From Xanthomonas translucens pv. translucens DSM 18974 (GTDB lineage Bacteria > Pseudomonadota > Gammaproteobacteria > Xanthomonadales > Xanthomonadaceae): a stretch of DNA of 10,221 bases. A program made the position numbers and the translations under genes. Position 1 is the first letter of the stretch. Each line of letters begins with the position of its first letter. Positions 1 through 7,081 of this stretch are shown here, piece by piece. Below the pieces are notes generated by a model. The model had not been told where the DNA came from, did not search any database, and was given only the letters and a program-made list of their open reading frames with translations. The DNA lies in assembly GCF_000331775.1 (NCBI RefSeq), contig NZ_CAPJ01000468.1, forward strand, positions 1 through 10,221, given 5' to 3'.

Positions 1-1
1 G

Positions 2-1557
2 CCGCGTCGCGCCAAGGCCGCCACCGCCGGCACCGAGCACGAACCCACCCTGCGGCAGAGCCTGCAACACCATGAACCGCCGCCACCGCCGCCGTCCGAG
101 GGCGAGACTGCGCCGGCCCGGGCGGTTCCGGCACAGACGGTGCCTGCCGCCATCTTCCGCGCCTACGACATCCGCGGTGTGGTCGGCCGCGACCTCAGCC
201 CGCAGGTCGCCACGCTGATCGGCCAGGCGATCGGCGTGGTGATGCAGGAGCAGGGGCTGAACGAGGTGGTGGTCGGCCGCGACGGCCGCCTGTCCGGCCC
301 GGAACTGTCGGCGGCGCTGATCGAAGGCCTGCGCCGCGCCGGCTGCCACGTCACCGACATCGGCCTGGCGCCGACCCCACCGACATCGGCCTGGCGCCGA
401 CCCCGGTGGTGTACTTCGCCAGCTTCCACCTGCGCGCCGGCAGCTGCGTCGCGGTCACCGGCAGCCACAACCCGCCGGATTACAACGGCTTCAAGATCGT
501 GGTCGGCGACGAGACGCTGTCCGGCGCGGCGATCACCGATCTGTACACGCGGATCAGCGAAGGTCGCCTGCCGAGCGCCGCCGAACCGGGGCGGCTGGAA
601 CAGCGCGACGTCGGCAACGACTACATCCAGCGCATCGCCGATGACGTGCAACTGGACCGCCCGCTCAAGGTGGTGGCCGATGCCGGCAACGGCGTCGGCG
701 GCGAACTGGCGCCGCGGCTGCTGGAGGCGATCGGCGCGGAAGTCATCCCGCTGTACTGCGATGTCGACGGCACCTTCCCCAACCACCACCCCGATCCCAG
801 CGAACCGCACAACCTGCAAGACCTGATCCAGACCGTGAAGCGTTTCGACGCCGACCTGGGCATCGCCTTCGATGGCGATGCCGACCGGCTCGGCGTGGTC
901 ACCAAGGAAGGCGCGGTGATCTACCCAGATCGCTTGTTGATGTTGTTCGCCGCCGACGTGCTGCAGCGCAACCCCGGCGCGCTGGTGATCTACGACGTCA
1001 AATGCACCGGCAAGCTGTCTGACTACGTGCTGCGTAACGGCGGTAGCCCGATGGTGTGGAAGACCGGGCATTCGCTGATCAAGGCGAAGATGCGCGAGAC
1101 CGATGCCGAGCTTGCCGGCGAGATGAGCGGCCACTTCTTCTTCAAGGAACGCTGGTACGGCTTCGACGACGGCCTGTACGCGGCGGCGCGGCTGCTGGAG
1201 ATCCTGGCGCAGCGCCAGGAGAGTCCGTCCGAGGTCTTGGCCGAGTTGCCCGACAGCGTCTCCACGCCGGAGATCAAGCTGCCGCTGGCCGACGGCCAGG
1301 ACGCGCATGCGTTGGTCGCGCAGTTGGTCGCCGCCGCGCAGCAGGAAGATTCGGCGTTCGCCGGCGCACGCCTGCTCACCCTCGATGGCCTGCGCGCCGA
1401 CTTCGCCGATGGCTGGGGTCTGCTGCGCGCGTCCAACACCACGCCGGTGCTGGTGCTGCGTTTCGAGGCCGACACCAGTGCCGCGCTGGAGCGGATCAAG
1501 GACCTGTTCCGCAGCCAGCTGCAGGCCCTGTCGCCGTCGCTGGCGGCGGGATTCTGA
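2..1557 (+). pseudogene. algC: Phosphomannomutase/phosphoglucomutase (AlgC type), 5' end outside window, frameshifted by a 26-bp duplication
   Basis: Alpha-D-phosphohexomutase that interconverts hexose 6- and 1-phosphates, supplying GDP-mannose and UDP-glucose precursors for polysaccharides and LPS. The frame is open from base 2. About 49 residues of Pro/Ala-rich linker lead into AIFRAYDIRGV (149 onward), the usual start of the AlgC catalytic region. The linker suggests the long family form with an N-terminal extension, so the GTG at 140 is probably internal. A tandem duplication at 353-404 shifts the frame. The upstream frame then runs to a stop at 824-826, while the true C-terminal part continues in another frame to 1557. 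That part keeps the phosphoserine loop TGSHNP (Ser codon 463-465), metal loop DGDADR (871-888), sugar loop GEMSGH (about 1117-1134) and phosphate loop RASNTTP (1426-1446). Without the extra 26 bp the catalytic region would be about 460 residues, as in AlgC. It is either a real broken gene or a sequence error. The xanthan gene xanA is a possible paralogue elsewhere. Confidence 0.9.
353..404. repeat. 26-bp perfect tandem duplication inside the phosphohexomutase gene
   Basis: Two identical adjacent copies, 353-378 and 379-404. Each encodes TDIGLAPTP when read in the frame of its own half of the gene. Because 26 is not a multiple of three, the second copy moves the downstream coding sequence out of frame. 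Removing either copy restores a continuous family-like sequence, TDIGLAPTPVVYFASFHL. The repeat period is exact, with one extra shared base at the left (352 equals 378). Confidence 0.97.
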
Positions 1558-1571
1558 GGCGCGCGCCGTAT

Positions 1572-1616
1572 GCGTCCGGCGGCGCCGGGCAAGGCGACGT
1601 AGCGCCGCCGGCACGC
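1572..1616. other. GC-rich hairpin just after the phosphohexomutase stop
   Basis: Arms 1576-1585 and 1602-1611 are perfectly complementary over 10 bp. After a one-base bulge (1612), four further pairs (1572-1575 with 1613-1616) extend the stem. The loop is 16 nt. It begins 14 nt after the stop at 1557 but has no following T-run, so it is not a canonical intrinsic terminator. It might protect the mRNA 3' end or pause polymerase. Confidence 0.5.
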
Positions 1617-1619
1617 GGA

Positions 1620-1871
1620 GTGCTGGAGGGGCGTCAGCCCGCGACAGAGTTGCCGAGCGCGCAGCGATTCCGGGCGGCGCTCGTCGCGGTTGAAACCGCT
1701 CCTACAGGAAGCGCGGCCCACTCGCTGGGTGCACTGTAGGAGGGGCTTCAGCCCCGGCAGCATCCGAAACCGCCAGGCATCCGGGCTTCGCTCGTCGCGA
1801 CTGAAGTCGCTCCCACAAGGGACGCGCGGCGTACTCGCTGGGTGCACTGTGGGAGGGACTTCAGTCCCGAC
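1620..1871. repeat. Cluster of five REP-type palindromic elements in alternating orientation
   Basis: Each unit is about 23 nt: a GTAG or GTGG head followed by a short stem such as GGGCTTCAGCCC. Forward units lie at 1621-1645 (degenerate, GCTG in place of the head), 1736-1758 and 1849-1871. Reverse-strand units lie at 1683-1705 and 1794-1816. Forward units recur every 113-115 bp and reverse units every 111 bp, and the spacers are also related: the word actcgctgggtgcactgt occurs at 1720-1737 and 1830-1847. This is a BIME-like array formed by duplication of a reverse-forward pair. GTAG/GTGG-headed REPs mobilised by RAYT (TnpA-REP) transposases are known from Stenotrophomonas and Pseudomonas. 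The cluster sits between two convergent gene ends, a typical REP location. The rest of 1558-1918 shows no gene. Confidence 0.85.
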
Positions 1872-1918
1872 ATCCCTGCCGCGGCACTCTGGTGACCGTC
1901 GCTGGCCGCGCGCTGCGC

Positions 1919-2599
1919 TCAACCGCTGTTCGTCGGCGCAGCCGGCGCCGTTCCGGTGTCTGGCCGCTTCGCCGCACGATAGCGTTGCAGGGCGTCGTCG
2001 ATTTCCTGGTTCAGGCCGAGCCGCTGCTGCTCGAAATTCTTCTGCATGCGCAGCTGCCACAGCAGCGCGCGATGCCGCTGCTGCACGTCCTCGACGATCT
2101 TGCCTGTCACCTTCTGCCCGGCCAGCTCGCGCGCGCCGCCGCTGGCGAGCAGGCCGACCAGGCTCTCGCGCAGGCTGTTGACGTTGTATCGCGCAGTGTT
2201 GATGTTGTTGTCGACAATACCGATGCGCTCGGAGAACACCCGGCGCAGTTCCTCTTCGGTCTGGAACGACAGCAGCATCGCCTGGTCGGTGCGCTTGCGC
2301 GTCTCCAGTGCCGCCTGATCGGCACGTTGCTGCGCGGCATCGGCGGCGGCCGCGGCGCGCTCCTCGGCATTCAGCGCGCGGCCGACCGCGCCGCTGCGCA
2401 TCCCGCTCCTGGCATTGAATTCGTCGCGCGCCTGGTTCACCGCTTCCGGCGGCAGCGCATCGCTGCACACGCGCTGCCCGCCCTGGTTCCAGCAGTACAG
2501 TTTCTTGGATGACGCCGGCTGCGCTGCGGCCGGTAGCGCAATCAGTGCGAGCAGGACCGGCAACGCGGCCCGGGCCCATGGTGGTTGGATCGGCATCAT
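1919..2599 (-). CDS. Secreted DUF4124-like protein with coiled-coil C-terminal region
   Basis: Exported protein of 226 aa with no known activity. Residues 1-26 form a signal peptide: Arg10, then a hydrophobic stretch from Ala11, ending in an AAA-Q cleavage-type site. Residues 34-51 (YCWNQGGQRVCSDALPP) resemble the DUF4124 pattern 'YrWvd..G.v.ysD.pPP', here with two cysteines (36 and 45) that could form a disulfide in the periplasm. Residues about 70-215 are Ala/Glu/Arg/Gln-rich, heptad-like and probably helical or coiled-coil, with a short Pro/Ala tail. The gene starts 15 bp after the pyrE stop with a G-rich stretch upstream, so it is probably cotranscribed with pyrE. The second ATG (2594-2596) is an equally possible start. 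The 3' end converges on the REP cluster. The family match is by eye; the function is unknown. Confidence 0.85.
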   Translation of the reverse strand: MMPIQPPWARAALPVLLALIALPAAAQPASSKKLYCWNQGGQRVCSDALPPEAVNQARDEFNARSGMRSGAVGRALNAEERAAAAADAAQQRADQAALETRKRTDQAMLLSFQTEEELRRVFSERIGIVDNNINTARYNVNSLRESLVGLLASGGARELAGQKVTGKIVEDVQQRHRALLWQLRMQKNFEQQRLGLNQEIDDALQRYRAAKRPDTGTAPAAPTNSG

Positions 2600-2614
2600 G
2601 GCAGCCCCCTGCTG

Positions 2615-3274
2615 TCAGCCTGATGGATCGCAGCCGTAGCGTGCCCGGTAGGCCAGCAGCGGTTCGCGGAAGCCGACAAGGTCCGCGTTTCCATCGATGA
2701 ATGCAAGCAGATCGCCCAGGTGCGCGACCGACACCACAGGAACCCCGGCCTCCGCCGCCACCGCCTGCGCCGCCGAGCGCCGGTCGTGCTCGCCGGCGAT
2801 CTCCTGGCGGTCCAGCGCGACCAGGATCGCCGCCGGGATGCCGCCGGCCGCGCGGATGATCGCCAGCGCCTCGCGGATCGCGGTGCCGGCAGTGATCACG
2901 TCGTCCACGATCAGCACCCGGCGCCCGGCCAGCGGCGCGCCGATCAGGCTGCCGCCTTCGCCATGGGTCTTGGCTTCCTTGCGGTTGAACGCCAGCGGCA
3001 GGTTGCGGTCGCGCTGCGCGTACTCGCAGGCCAGCGCAGTCGCCAGCGGGATGCCTTTGTAGGCCGGGCCGAACAGCAGGTCGAAGTCGAGCCCGGCGTC
3101 GTCGGCCGCATCGGCGTAGCACGCCGCCAGGCGCGCCACCGTGCTCCCGGAATCGAAGCGCCCGGCATTGAAGAAATAGGGGCTGATGCGCCCGGACTTC
3201 AGCGTGAACTCGCCGAAGCGCAGCGCCTGGGCATCCAGGGCCAATTGCAGGAAACGTTGCCGGTAGTCGGTCAT
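2615..3274 (-). CDS. pyrE: Orotate phosphoribosyltransferase
   Basis: Converts orotate and PRPP to orotidine 5'-monophosphate and pyrophosphate, the fifth step of de novo pyrimidine synthesis; cytosolic and normally dimeric. The 219-aa length is typical of the family. Visible motifs are FTLKSGRISPYFF (23-35), the orotate-binding and N-terminal region; FGPAYKGIPLA (68-78); the flexible catalytic loop NRKEAKTHGEGG (97-108); and the PRPP-binding signature VLIVDDVITAGTA (120-132). The ATG at 3272-3274 is chosen because MTDYRQRFLQLAL matches the usual start of the family. The longer upstream reading runs through non-coding repeat sequence. No strong Shine-Dalgarno is visible. It is the first gene of a pair with the DUF4124-like gene and divergent from the exonuclease gene. 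I saw no obvious leader attenuator. Confidence 0.97.
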   Translation of the reverse strand: MTDYRQRFLQLALDAQALRFGEFTLKSGRISPYFFNAGRFDSGSTVARLAACYADAADDAGLDFDLLFGPAYKGIPLATALACEYAQRDRNLPLAFNRKEAKTHGEGGSLIGAPLAGRRVLIVDDVITAGTAIREALAIIRAAGGIPAAILVALDRQEIAGEHDRRSAAQAVAAEAGVPVVSVAHLGDLLAFIDGNADLVGFREPLLAYRARYGCDPSG

Positions 3275-3279
3275 GAGGG

Positions 3280-3396
3280 GCTGGGAGTAGCGAATGGGGA
3301 ATAGGGAATGGTCAAAAGCATAGCCGGTTGTTCCGTCTTCGCGGCCTTGCTGGGGTACGCTTTGCCGATTCCCTATTCCCCTTTTCCATTCCCGGC
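3280..3396. repeat. 117-bp imperfect palindrome filling the pyrE/exonuclease spacer
   Basis: The left arm (3280-3319) and right arm (3359-3396) are inverted copies matching at about 31 of 38 aligned positions, counted by eye with two small gaps. The core is perfect for 14 bp: ggggaatagggaat at 3296-3309 and its reverse complement at 3368-3381. About 39 bp separate the arms. The layout is that of a small non-coding palindromic or MITE-like element. It almost replaces the intergenic region, so it must contain or neighbour the promoters of both divergent genes. No clear -35/-10 pair was found here on either strand. Confidence 0.65.
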
Positions 3397-3401
3397 TCTC
3401 C

Positions 3402-4202
3402 ATGCGCATCATCAGCTTCAACGCCAACGGCCTGCGTTCGGCCGCCACCAAGGGCTTCTTCGAGTGGTTCTCCAGCCAGCACGCCGACGTGCTGTGCGTA
3501 CAGGAAACCAAGGCGCAGGAACATCAGCTGGCCGGGCCGGCGTTCCTGCCGCAGGGGTATCGGGTCTGGTTCCGCGATGCCAGCACCAAGAAGGGCTACA
3601 GCGGCGTGGCCATCTACAGCAAGCGCGAGCCCGACGAGGTGCGTACCGCGCTGGGCTGGCCCGAGTTCGACGAGGAGGGCCGCTACCTGGAAGCGCGCTT
3701 CGGCAACCTCAGCGTGGTCTCGTTCTACATCCCCTCCGGCTCGTCCGGCGAACTGCGCCAGGGCTACAAATTCCAGGTCATGGACTGGCTGCGGCCGATC
3801 CTGGCCGAATGGCTGGCCAGCGGCCGCGACTACGTGCTGTGCGGCGACTGGAACATCGTCCGCTCGGCGCTGGACATCAAGAACTGGAAGTCCAACCAGA
3901 AGAATTCCGGCTGCCTGCCGGCCGAGCGCGACTGGCTCAATGGCCTGTGCGCCGACCGCGCCGAAGACGCCGACCCGGCCAGCGGCCGCGGCTGGGTCGA
4001 CGCCTACCGCGCGCTGCACCCCGATGGCCAGGACTACACCTGGTGGAGCAACCGCGGCGCCGCGCGCGCCAACGACGTGGGTTGGCGTATCGACTACCAG
4101 TTCGTCACGCCGTCGCTGCGCGAGCGCCTGCAGGGCTGCGCGATCTACACCGCGCAGCGCTTCTCCGACCACGCGCCGTTCGTGGTGGACTACCGCGAAT
4201 GA
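3402..4202 (+). CDS. xth: Exodeoxyribonuclease III / AP endonuclease (ExoIII family)
   Basis: Cuts DNA 5' to abasic sites and removes 3'-blocking groups in base excision repair, and has 3'-5' exonuclease activity; Mg2+-dependent. At 266 aa it is close to E. coli ExoIII (268 aa). The active-site set is intact: Asn7 (FNANGLR), Glu35 (QETK), Tyr109 (YIPSG), Asp149 and Asn151 (GDWNI), Asp231 (RIDYQF) and His257 (SDHAP). The single endonuclease/exonuclease/phosphatase domain spans the protein. The start at 3402 places Asn7 exactly as in the family, although no good Shine-Dalgarno precedes it. The stop overlaps the start of the permease gene by four bases (ATGA, 4199-4202), indicating translational coupling. 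The symbol could equally be exoA or xthA. Confidence 0.96.
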   Translation: MRIISFNANGLRSAATKGFFEWFSSQHADVLCVQETKAQEHQLAGPAFLPQGYRVWFRDASTKKGYSGVAIYSKREPDEVRTALGWPEFDEEGRYLEARFGNLSVVSFYIPSGSSGELRQGYKFQVMDWLRPILAEWLASGRDYVLCGDWNIVRSALDIKNWKSNQKNSGCLPAERDWLNGLCADRAEDADPASGRGWVDAYRALHPDGQDYTWWSNRGAARANDVGWRIDYQFVTPSLRERLQGCAIYTAQRFSDHAPFVVDYRE

Positions 4203-5515
4203 GCGGAACCGCGTCCGCGCCGGCGTCCTACAAGGGCTGGGCCGGGATCAGGCGCGCCTTCGCCACGCCGTCGGCGGCGACGATGGCGCTGCTCGGCTTC
4301 GGCAGCGGCCTGCCGTTCCTGCTGATCGCCTCGCAGACCCTGTCCACGCGCCTGCGCGACGTCGGCCTGGACCTGGGCAGCATCGGCCTGATCAGCCTGG
4401 CCAGCTTCTTCTACCTGCTCAAGTTCCTGTGGGCGCCGCTGCTGGACCGCTATCCGTTCCCGCTGGTCGCGTTCCTGGGCCGGCGCCGCTCGTGGCTGTT
4501 GGTGTCGCAGCTGGGGGTCACGATCGGCCTGGCGGCGCTGGCGCTGATGCGTCCGGAGCTGAGCATCGGCGGCCTGGTGCTGTGGGTGCTGATCGCCTCC
4601 TTCGCCGGCGCCACCCAGGATTCGGTGGTCGATGCGTACCGGATCGAGATCGCCCCGGCCTCCGCACAGGCCGCGCTCGCCGCGACCTACACCTTCGGCT
4701 ACCGCATCGGCCTGATCCTGTCCGGCGCCGGCGCGCTGTACCTGGCGCAGTTCGGCGACTGGACCCTGGCCTATCTGGTCATGGCCGGGCTGATGCTGCT
4801 GCCGATCGCCACCACCTTGCTGTGCCGCGAACCGGAGGTGCCGGTGGCCACGGTGGTGCGCAAGATCGATGTGGTCGGCGCGTTCTGGCAGCCGATCTCC
4901 AGCTTCTTCAGCAGCAACGGCCTGGCGCTGGGCCTGGGGTTGCTGCTGTTCGTGGGCCTGTTCAAGTTTCCCGACCAGGTGATCGGGGTGATGTCCGGGC
5001 CGTTCTACCTGGATTCGGGCTTCAGCAAGGCCGACATCGCCACCGTGTCCAAGCTGTTCGGGGTGTGGATGGGCATTGCCGGCGCCTTTGCCGGCGGCCT
5101 GGCGGTGGCGGCGTTCGGCTTCCGGCGCATGCTGTTCGTCGCCGCGCTGGGCGTGGCGCTGTCCAACCTGGCATTCCTGCTGATGGCCCACCATCCCGGG
5201 CAGCTGTGGTCGTTCTACGCCGCGCTCAGCGCCGACAACCTGTTCCAGGGCTTCGCCGGCACCGTGCTGGTCGCGTTCATGTCGTCGCTGACCGACCGCA
5301 ACTTCACCGCCACCCAGTACGCGCTGCTGGTGTCGCTGGCCAACCTGCCGGGCAAGTTCGTCGGCGGCGTCTCCGGTTATATCGTCGAAGCCACCTCCTA
5401 CAGCACCTTCTTCGTGCTCAGCGCGTTCACGGTGATCCCGACCCTGTTGCTGCTGGCCTGGCTATGGCCAAGGATCCGCGAACAATCGGCGCCCGCCGCG
5501 CCGCAGGCGGATTGA
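4199..5515 (+). CDS. ampG: AmpG-like muropeptide permease (major facilitator superfamily)
   Basis: Inner-membrane transporter of 438 aa, predicted to import GlcNAc-anhydroMurNAc-peptides released by wall turnover for recycling. The sequence is strongly hydrophobic with roughly 12 membrane segments, the first at about residues 27-45 and the second at about 60-82. An AmpG-like signature KFLWAPLLDR follows segment 2, and an MFS motif-A-like loop LGRRRSWL comes after it. Near the C-terminus, FTATQYALLVSLANLPGKF and GYIVEATSYSTFF align by eye with E. coli AmpG (FSATQFALL..., GWFVE..GWSTFY). It is shorter than E. coli AmpG (491 aa), which has 14 membrane segments. The ATG at 4199 overlaps the exonuclease stop. 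anmK lies two genes downstream on the opposite strand and supports a recycling role. The substrate is inferred, and another AmpG-family solute is possible. Confidence 0.85.
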   Translation: MSGTASAPASYKGWAGIRRAFATPSAATMALLGFGSGLPFLLIASQTLSTRLRDVGLDLGSIGLISLASFFYLLKFLWAPLLDRYPFPLVAFLGRRRSWLLVSQLGVTIGLAALALMRPELSIGGLVLWVLIASFAGATQDSVVDAYRIEIAPASAQAALAATYTFGYRIGLILSGAGALYLAQFGDWTLAYLVMAGLMLLPIATTLLCREPEVPVATVVRKIDVVGAFWQPISSFFSSNGLALGLGLLLFVGLFKFPDQVIGVMSGPFYLDSGFSKADIATVSKLFGVWMGIAGAFAGGLAVAAFGFRRMLFVAALGVALSNLAFLLMAHHPGQLWSFYAALSADNLFQGFAGTVLVAFMSSLTDRNFTATQYALLVSLANLPGKFVGGVSGYIVEATSYSTFFVLSAFTVIPTLLLLAWLWPRIREQSAPAAPQAD

Positions 5516-5543
5516 AAGCCCGCACTGACTTGCGGATGATGCT

Positions 5544-5567
5544 CGGCGGCGCAGGGGTGCGCCGCCG
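5544..5567. other. Strong GC hairpin between the permease gene and the RHH-like gene
   Basis: A perfect 10-bp stem, cggcggcgca at 5544-5553 with its complement at 5558-5567, closes a GGGG loop. It begins 28 nt after the permease stop and ends 8 nt before the GGAG ribosome site of the next gene. There is no T-tract, so it is not a standard terminator. It could damp read-through or affect translation of the small gene. As DNA it is also a dyad that a small DNA-binding protein might recognise. Confidence 0.5.
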
Positions 5568-5584
5568 TCCGTTCTGGAGTACGC

Positions 5585-5812
5585 ATGACCGATCTGCTGC
5601 TGCGCGATATCGACCCGCTCCTGGTCGATCGGATTCGCCGCATCGCCGTGGCGCGTGGCTGGACCCAACACCAGACCGTGCTCAACCTGATCGAGAAGGG
5701 CCTGTTCTCCAGCGAGTACGAAGTGCGCAGCGGCTTCGAGAATCCCGAAGTGGATGCCTTGTCCGAGGCGATCGCCGCGTTGCGCGAACTGCCTGCCGGC
5801 GCCGGCTTCTGA
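5585..5812 (+). CDS. Small ribbon-helix-helix-like protein (orphan, antitoxin/CopG-like)
   Basis: 75-aa protein, probably cytosolic. The N-terminal part, LLLRDIDPLLVDRIRRIA followed by RGWTQHQTVLNLIEKGL, has the shape of a ribbon-helix-helix fold. It has a short beta strand, one helix, a G-W-T/S turn and a second helix, as in FitA-type antitoxins (pattern 'lxIRdld.el..rLr..A...g.S....v..il...L'). The C-terminal about 35 residues are acidic and helical. A GGAG at 5576-5579, 5 nt before the ATG, supports the start. No PIN-domain toxin or other partner follows: 42 bp after its stop lies the end of convergent anmK. It may be a small DNA-binding regulator or a lineage-specific conserved protein. 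The fold is inferred by pattern only. Confidence 0.7.
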   Translation: MTDLLLRDIDPLLVDRIRRIAVARGWTQHQTVLNLIEKGLFSSEYEVRSGFENPEVDALSEAIAALRELPAGAGF

Positions 5813-5854
5813 GCCGCGCATCGGCGCCCATGGCGCTGAGCGGTGCCGCCGCCG

Positions 5855-6985
5855 TCAGGCCAGGTGGATCGCGCCCAGGATGCGCGGCCCGCGCGCGCCG
5901 CTGACCGAAGGCAGGTTGCCGGGCAATCCGGCCACGGTCTGCCGCGCCAGCCAGGCGAAGCCCATCGCTTCCACGTAGTCCGGATCCAGGCCCAGCGACT
6001 GCGTGGACAGCACCTGCACGCCCGGCAGCCGCGCCCGCAGCCGTGCCAGCAACAGCGGGTTGTGCACGCCGCCGCCGCAGACCAGCAGTTGCCGGGTCGC
6101 CGGCTGTTGCGCCAGCAGCGCGTCGGCCACGGTGGCCGCGCTCAGCTCCAGCAAGGTCGCCTGTACCGCTGCGGCCGGATGCGCGGCTGGTTCCAGCAGC
6201 GCATCCACCCAGCGCAGATGGAACTGCTCGCGGCCGGTACTCTTGGGCGGGGCCAGTGCGAACCAGGGATCGGCCAGCAAGCGCTGCAGCAGGCCCTCGT
6301 CGACCTGGCCGCTGGCGGCGAAGGCGCCGCCGGCATCGTAGGGCTGGCCCAGATGGCGCTGGCACCAGGCATCGAGCAGCGCGTTGGCCGGGCCGGTGTC
6401 GAACCCGCGCACGCTGCCGTGCGCCGGCAGCAGGGTCAGGTTGCCGATCCCGCCCAGGTTCAGCACCGCGCGATCCTCGTGCGCCGCGCCCAGCATCGCC
6501 GCATGGAAGGCCGGCATCAGCGGCGCGCCATGGCCGCCAGCGGCGACATCGCGGCGGCGGAAGTCGCACACCGTGGCGATGCCGGTCAGCTCGGCGATGC
6601 GGTTGCCGTCGCCCAGTTGCCAGGTGAAGGCGGGGTCGGCCAGCGGCCGGTGGCGCACGGTCTGCCCGTGCGACCCGATCGCGCGGACCTGCGCAGGCGC
6701 GACGCCCGCTTCCTCGAGCAGGCGCAGCGCGGCCGCGGCGAAGGCGATCGCCACCTCCGCATCGAGCCGGCCCAGCGCATCCAGCGAATCGATCTCGCCG
6801 CCTTCGCCCAGCGCGATCAGCGCCTCGCGCTGGCGTGGCGCCCAGGCGTAGGTGCGGCCGATGCGCAGCTGCGCTTGGCCATCGGCGTTGAAGCGCACCA
6901 GCGCGGCATCGATGCCATCGGCGCTGGTGCCGGACATCAGGCCGAGGAACAGGGCCTCGTCATCGAGTGCGATCGGAGCGGGCAT
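5855..6985 (-). CDS. anmK: Anhydro-N-acetylmuramic acid kinase
   Basis: Phosphorylates and hydrolytically opens 1,6-anhydro-N-acetylmuramic acid with ATP to give MurNAc-6-phosphate, a cytosolic step in recycling peptidoglycan fragments. The 376-aa length fits the family (about 370). Motifs in order are [11 protein letters not shown] (16-26, ATP/phosphate loop), GSHGQT (104-109), [19 protein letters not shown] (140-158), NLGGIGN (176-182), GFDTGPAN (194-201, with Asp196 likely the catalytic base), CGGGVHN (303-309) and the C-terminal [12 protein letters not shown] (336-347). The ATG at 6983-6985 gives the usual short lead-in before FLGLMSGTS. It lies 96 bp downstream of the M23 peptidase gene on the same strand, with a hairpin between, and converges on the RHH-like gene. 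The AmpG-like permease nearby would supply its pathway. Confidence 0.97.
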   Translation of the reverse strand: MPAPIALDDEALFLGLMSGTSADGIDAALVRFNADGQAQLRIGRTYAWAPRQREALIALGEGGEIDSLDALGRLDAEVAIAFAAAALRLLEEAGVAPAQVRAIGSHGQTVRHRPLADPAFTWQLGDGNRIAELTGIATVCDFRRRDVAAGGHGAPLMPAFHAAMLGAAHEDRAVLNLGGIGNLTLLPAHGSVRGFDTGPANALLDAWCQRHLGQPYDAGGAFAASGQVDEGLLQRLLADPWFALAPPKSTGREQFHLRWVDALLEPAAHPAAAVQATLLELSAATVADALLAQQPATRQLLVCGGGVHNPLLLARLRARLPGVQVLSTQSLGLDPDYVEAMGFAWLARQTVAGLPGNLPSVSGARGPRILGAIHLA

Positions 6986-7029
6986 TGCGGAGCACCAGGC
7001 AGCATCAGAGTCGCAGCGTGGGCGAGGGG

Positions 7030-7055
7030 CGGCGGCGCGTCAATCCGCGCCGCCG
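7030..7055. other. GC hairpin between the M23 peptidase gene and anmK
   Basis: Perfect 10-bp inverted repeat, cggcggcgcg at 7030-7039 with its complement at 7046-7055, and a 6-nt loop. In the - strand transcript it lies 26 nt after the peptidase stop codon and 44 nt before the anmK start. No U-run follows, so complete termination is doubtful. It may reduce read-through or set an mRNA end between the two genes. Confidence 0.5.
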
Positions 7056-7081
7056 TGGCGGGGCCGGGGCCGGTAAGCGGC

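Noticed and set aside
163..1614. Long open frame antisense to the phosphohexomutase gene
   Set aside because: Arg/Gln/His-rich shadow typical of high-GC DNA, with no recognisable family; the opposite strand carries all the catalytic motifs.
1620..1871. CRISPR-like array
   Set aside because: Repeats alternate in strand, are palindromic and diverged, and the spacers are themselves related, which fits REP/BIME elements and not CRISPR.
3275..3511. N-terminal extension of pyrE to an upstream start
   Set aside because: It would run through the palindromic element and into the exonuclease coding region. The ATG at 3272-3274 gives the normal family start and length.
3328..5904. 858-codon open frame across the exonuclease and permease genes
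   Set aside because: Low-complexity Arg/Pro/Ala product in a frame other than two well-supported genes, and it spans their junction.
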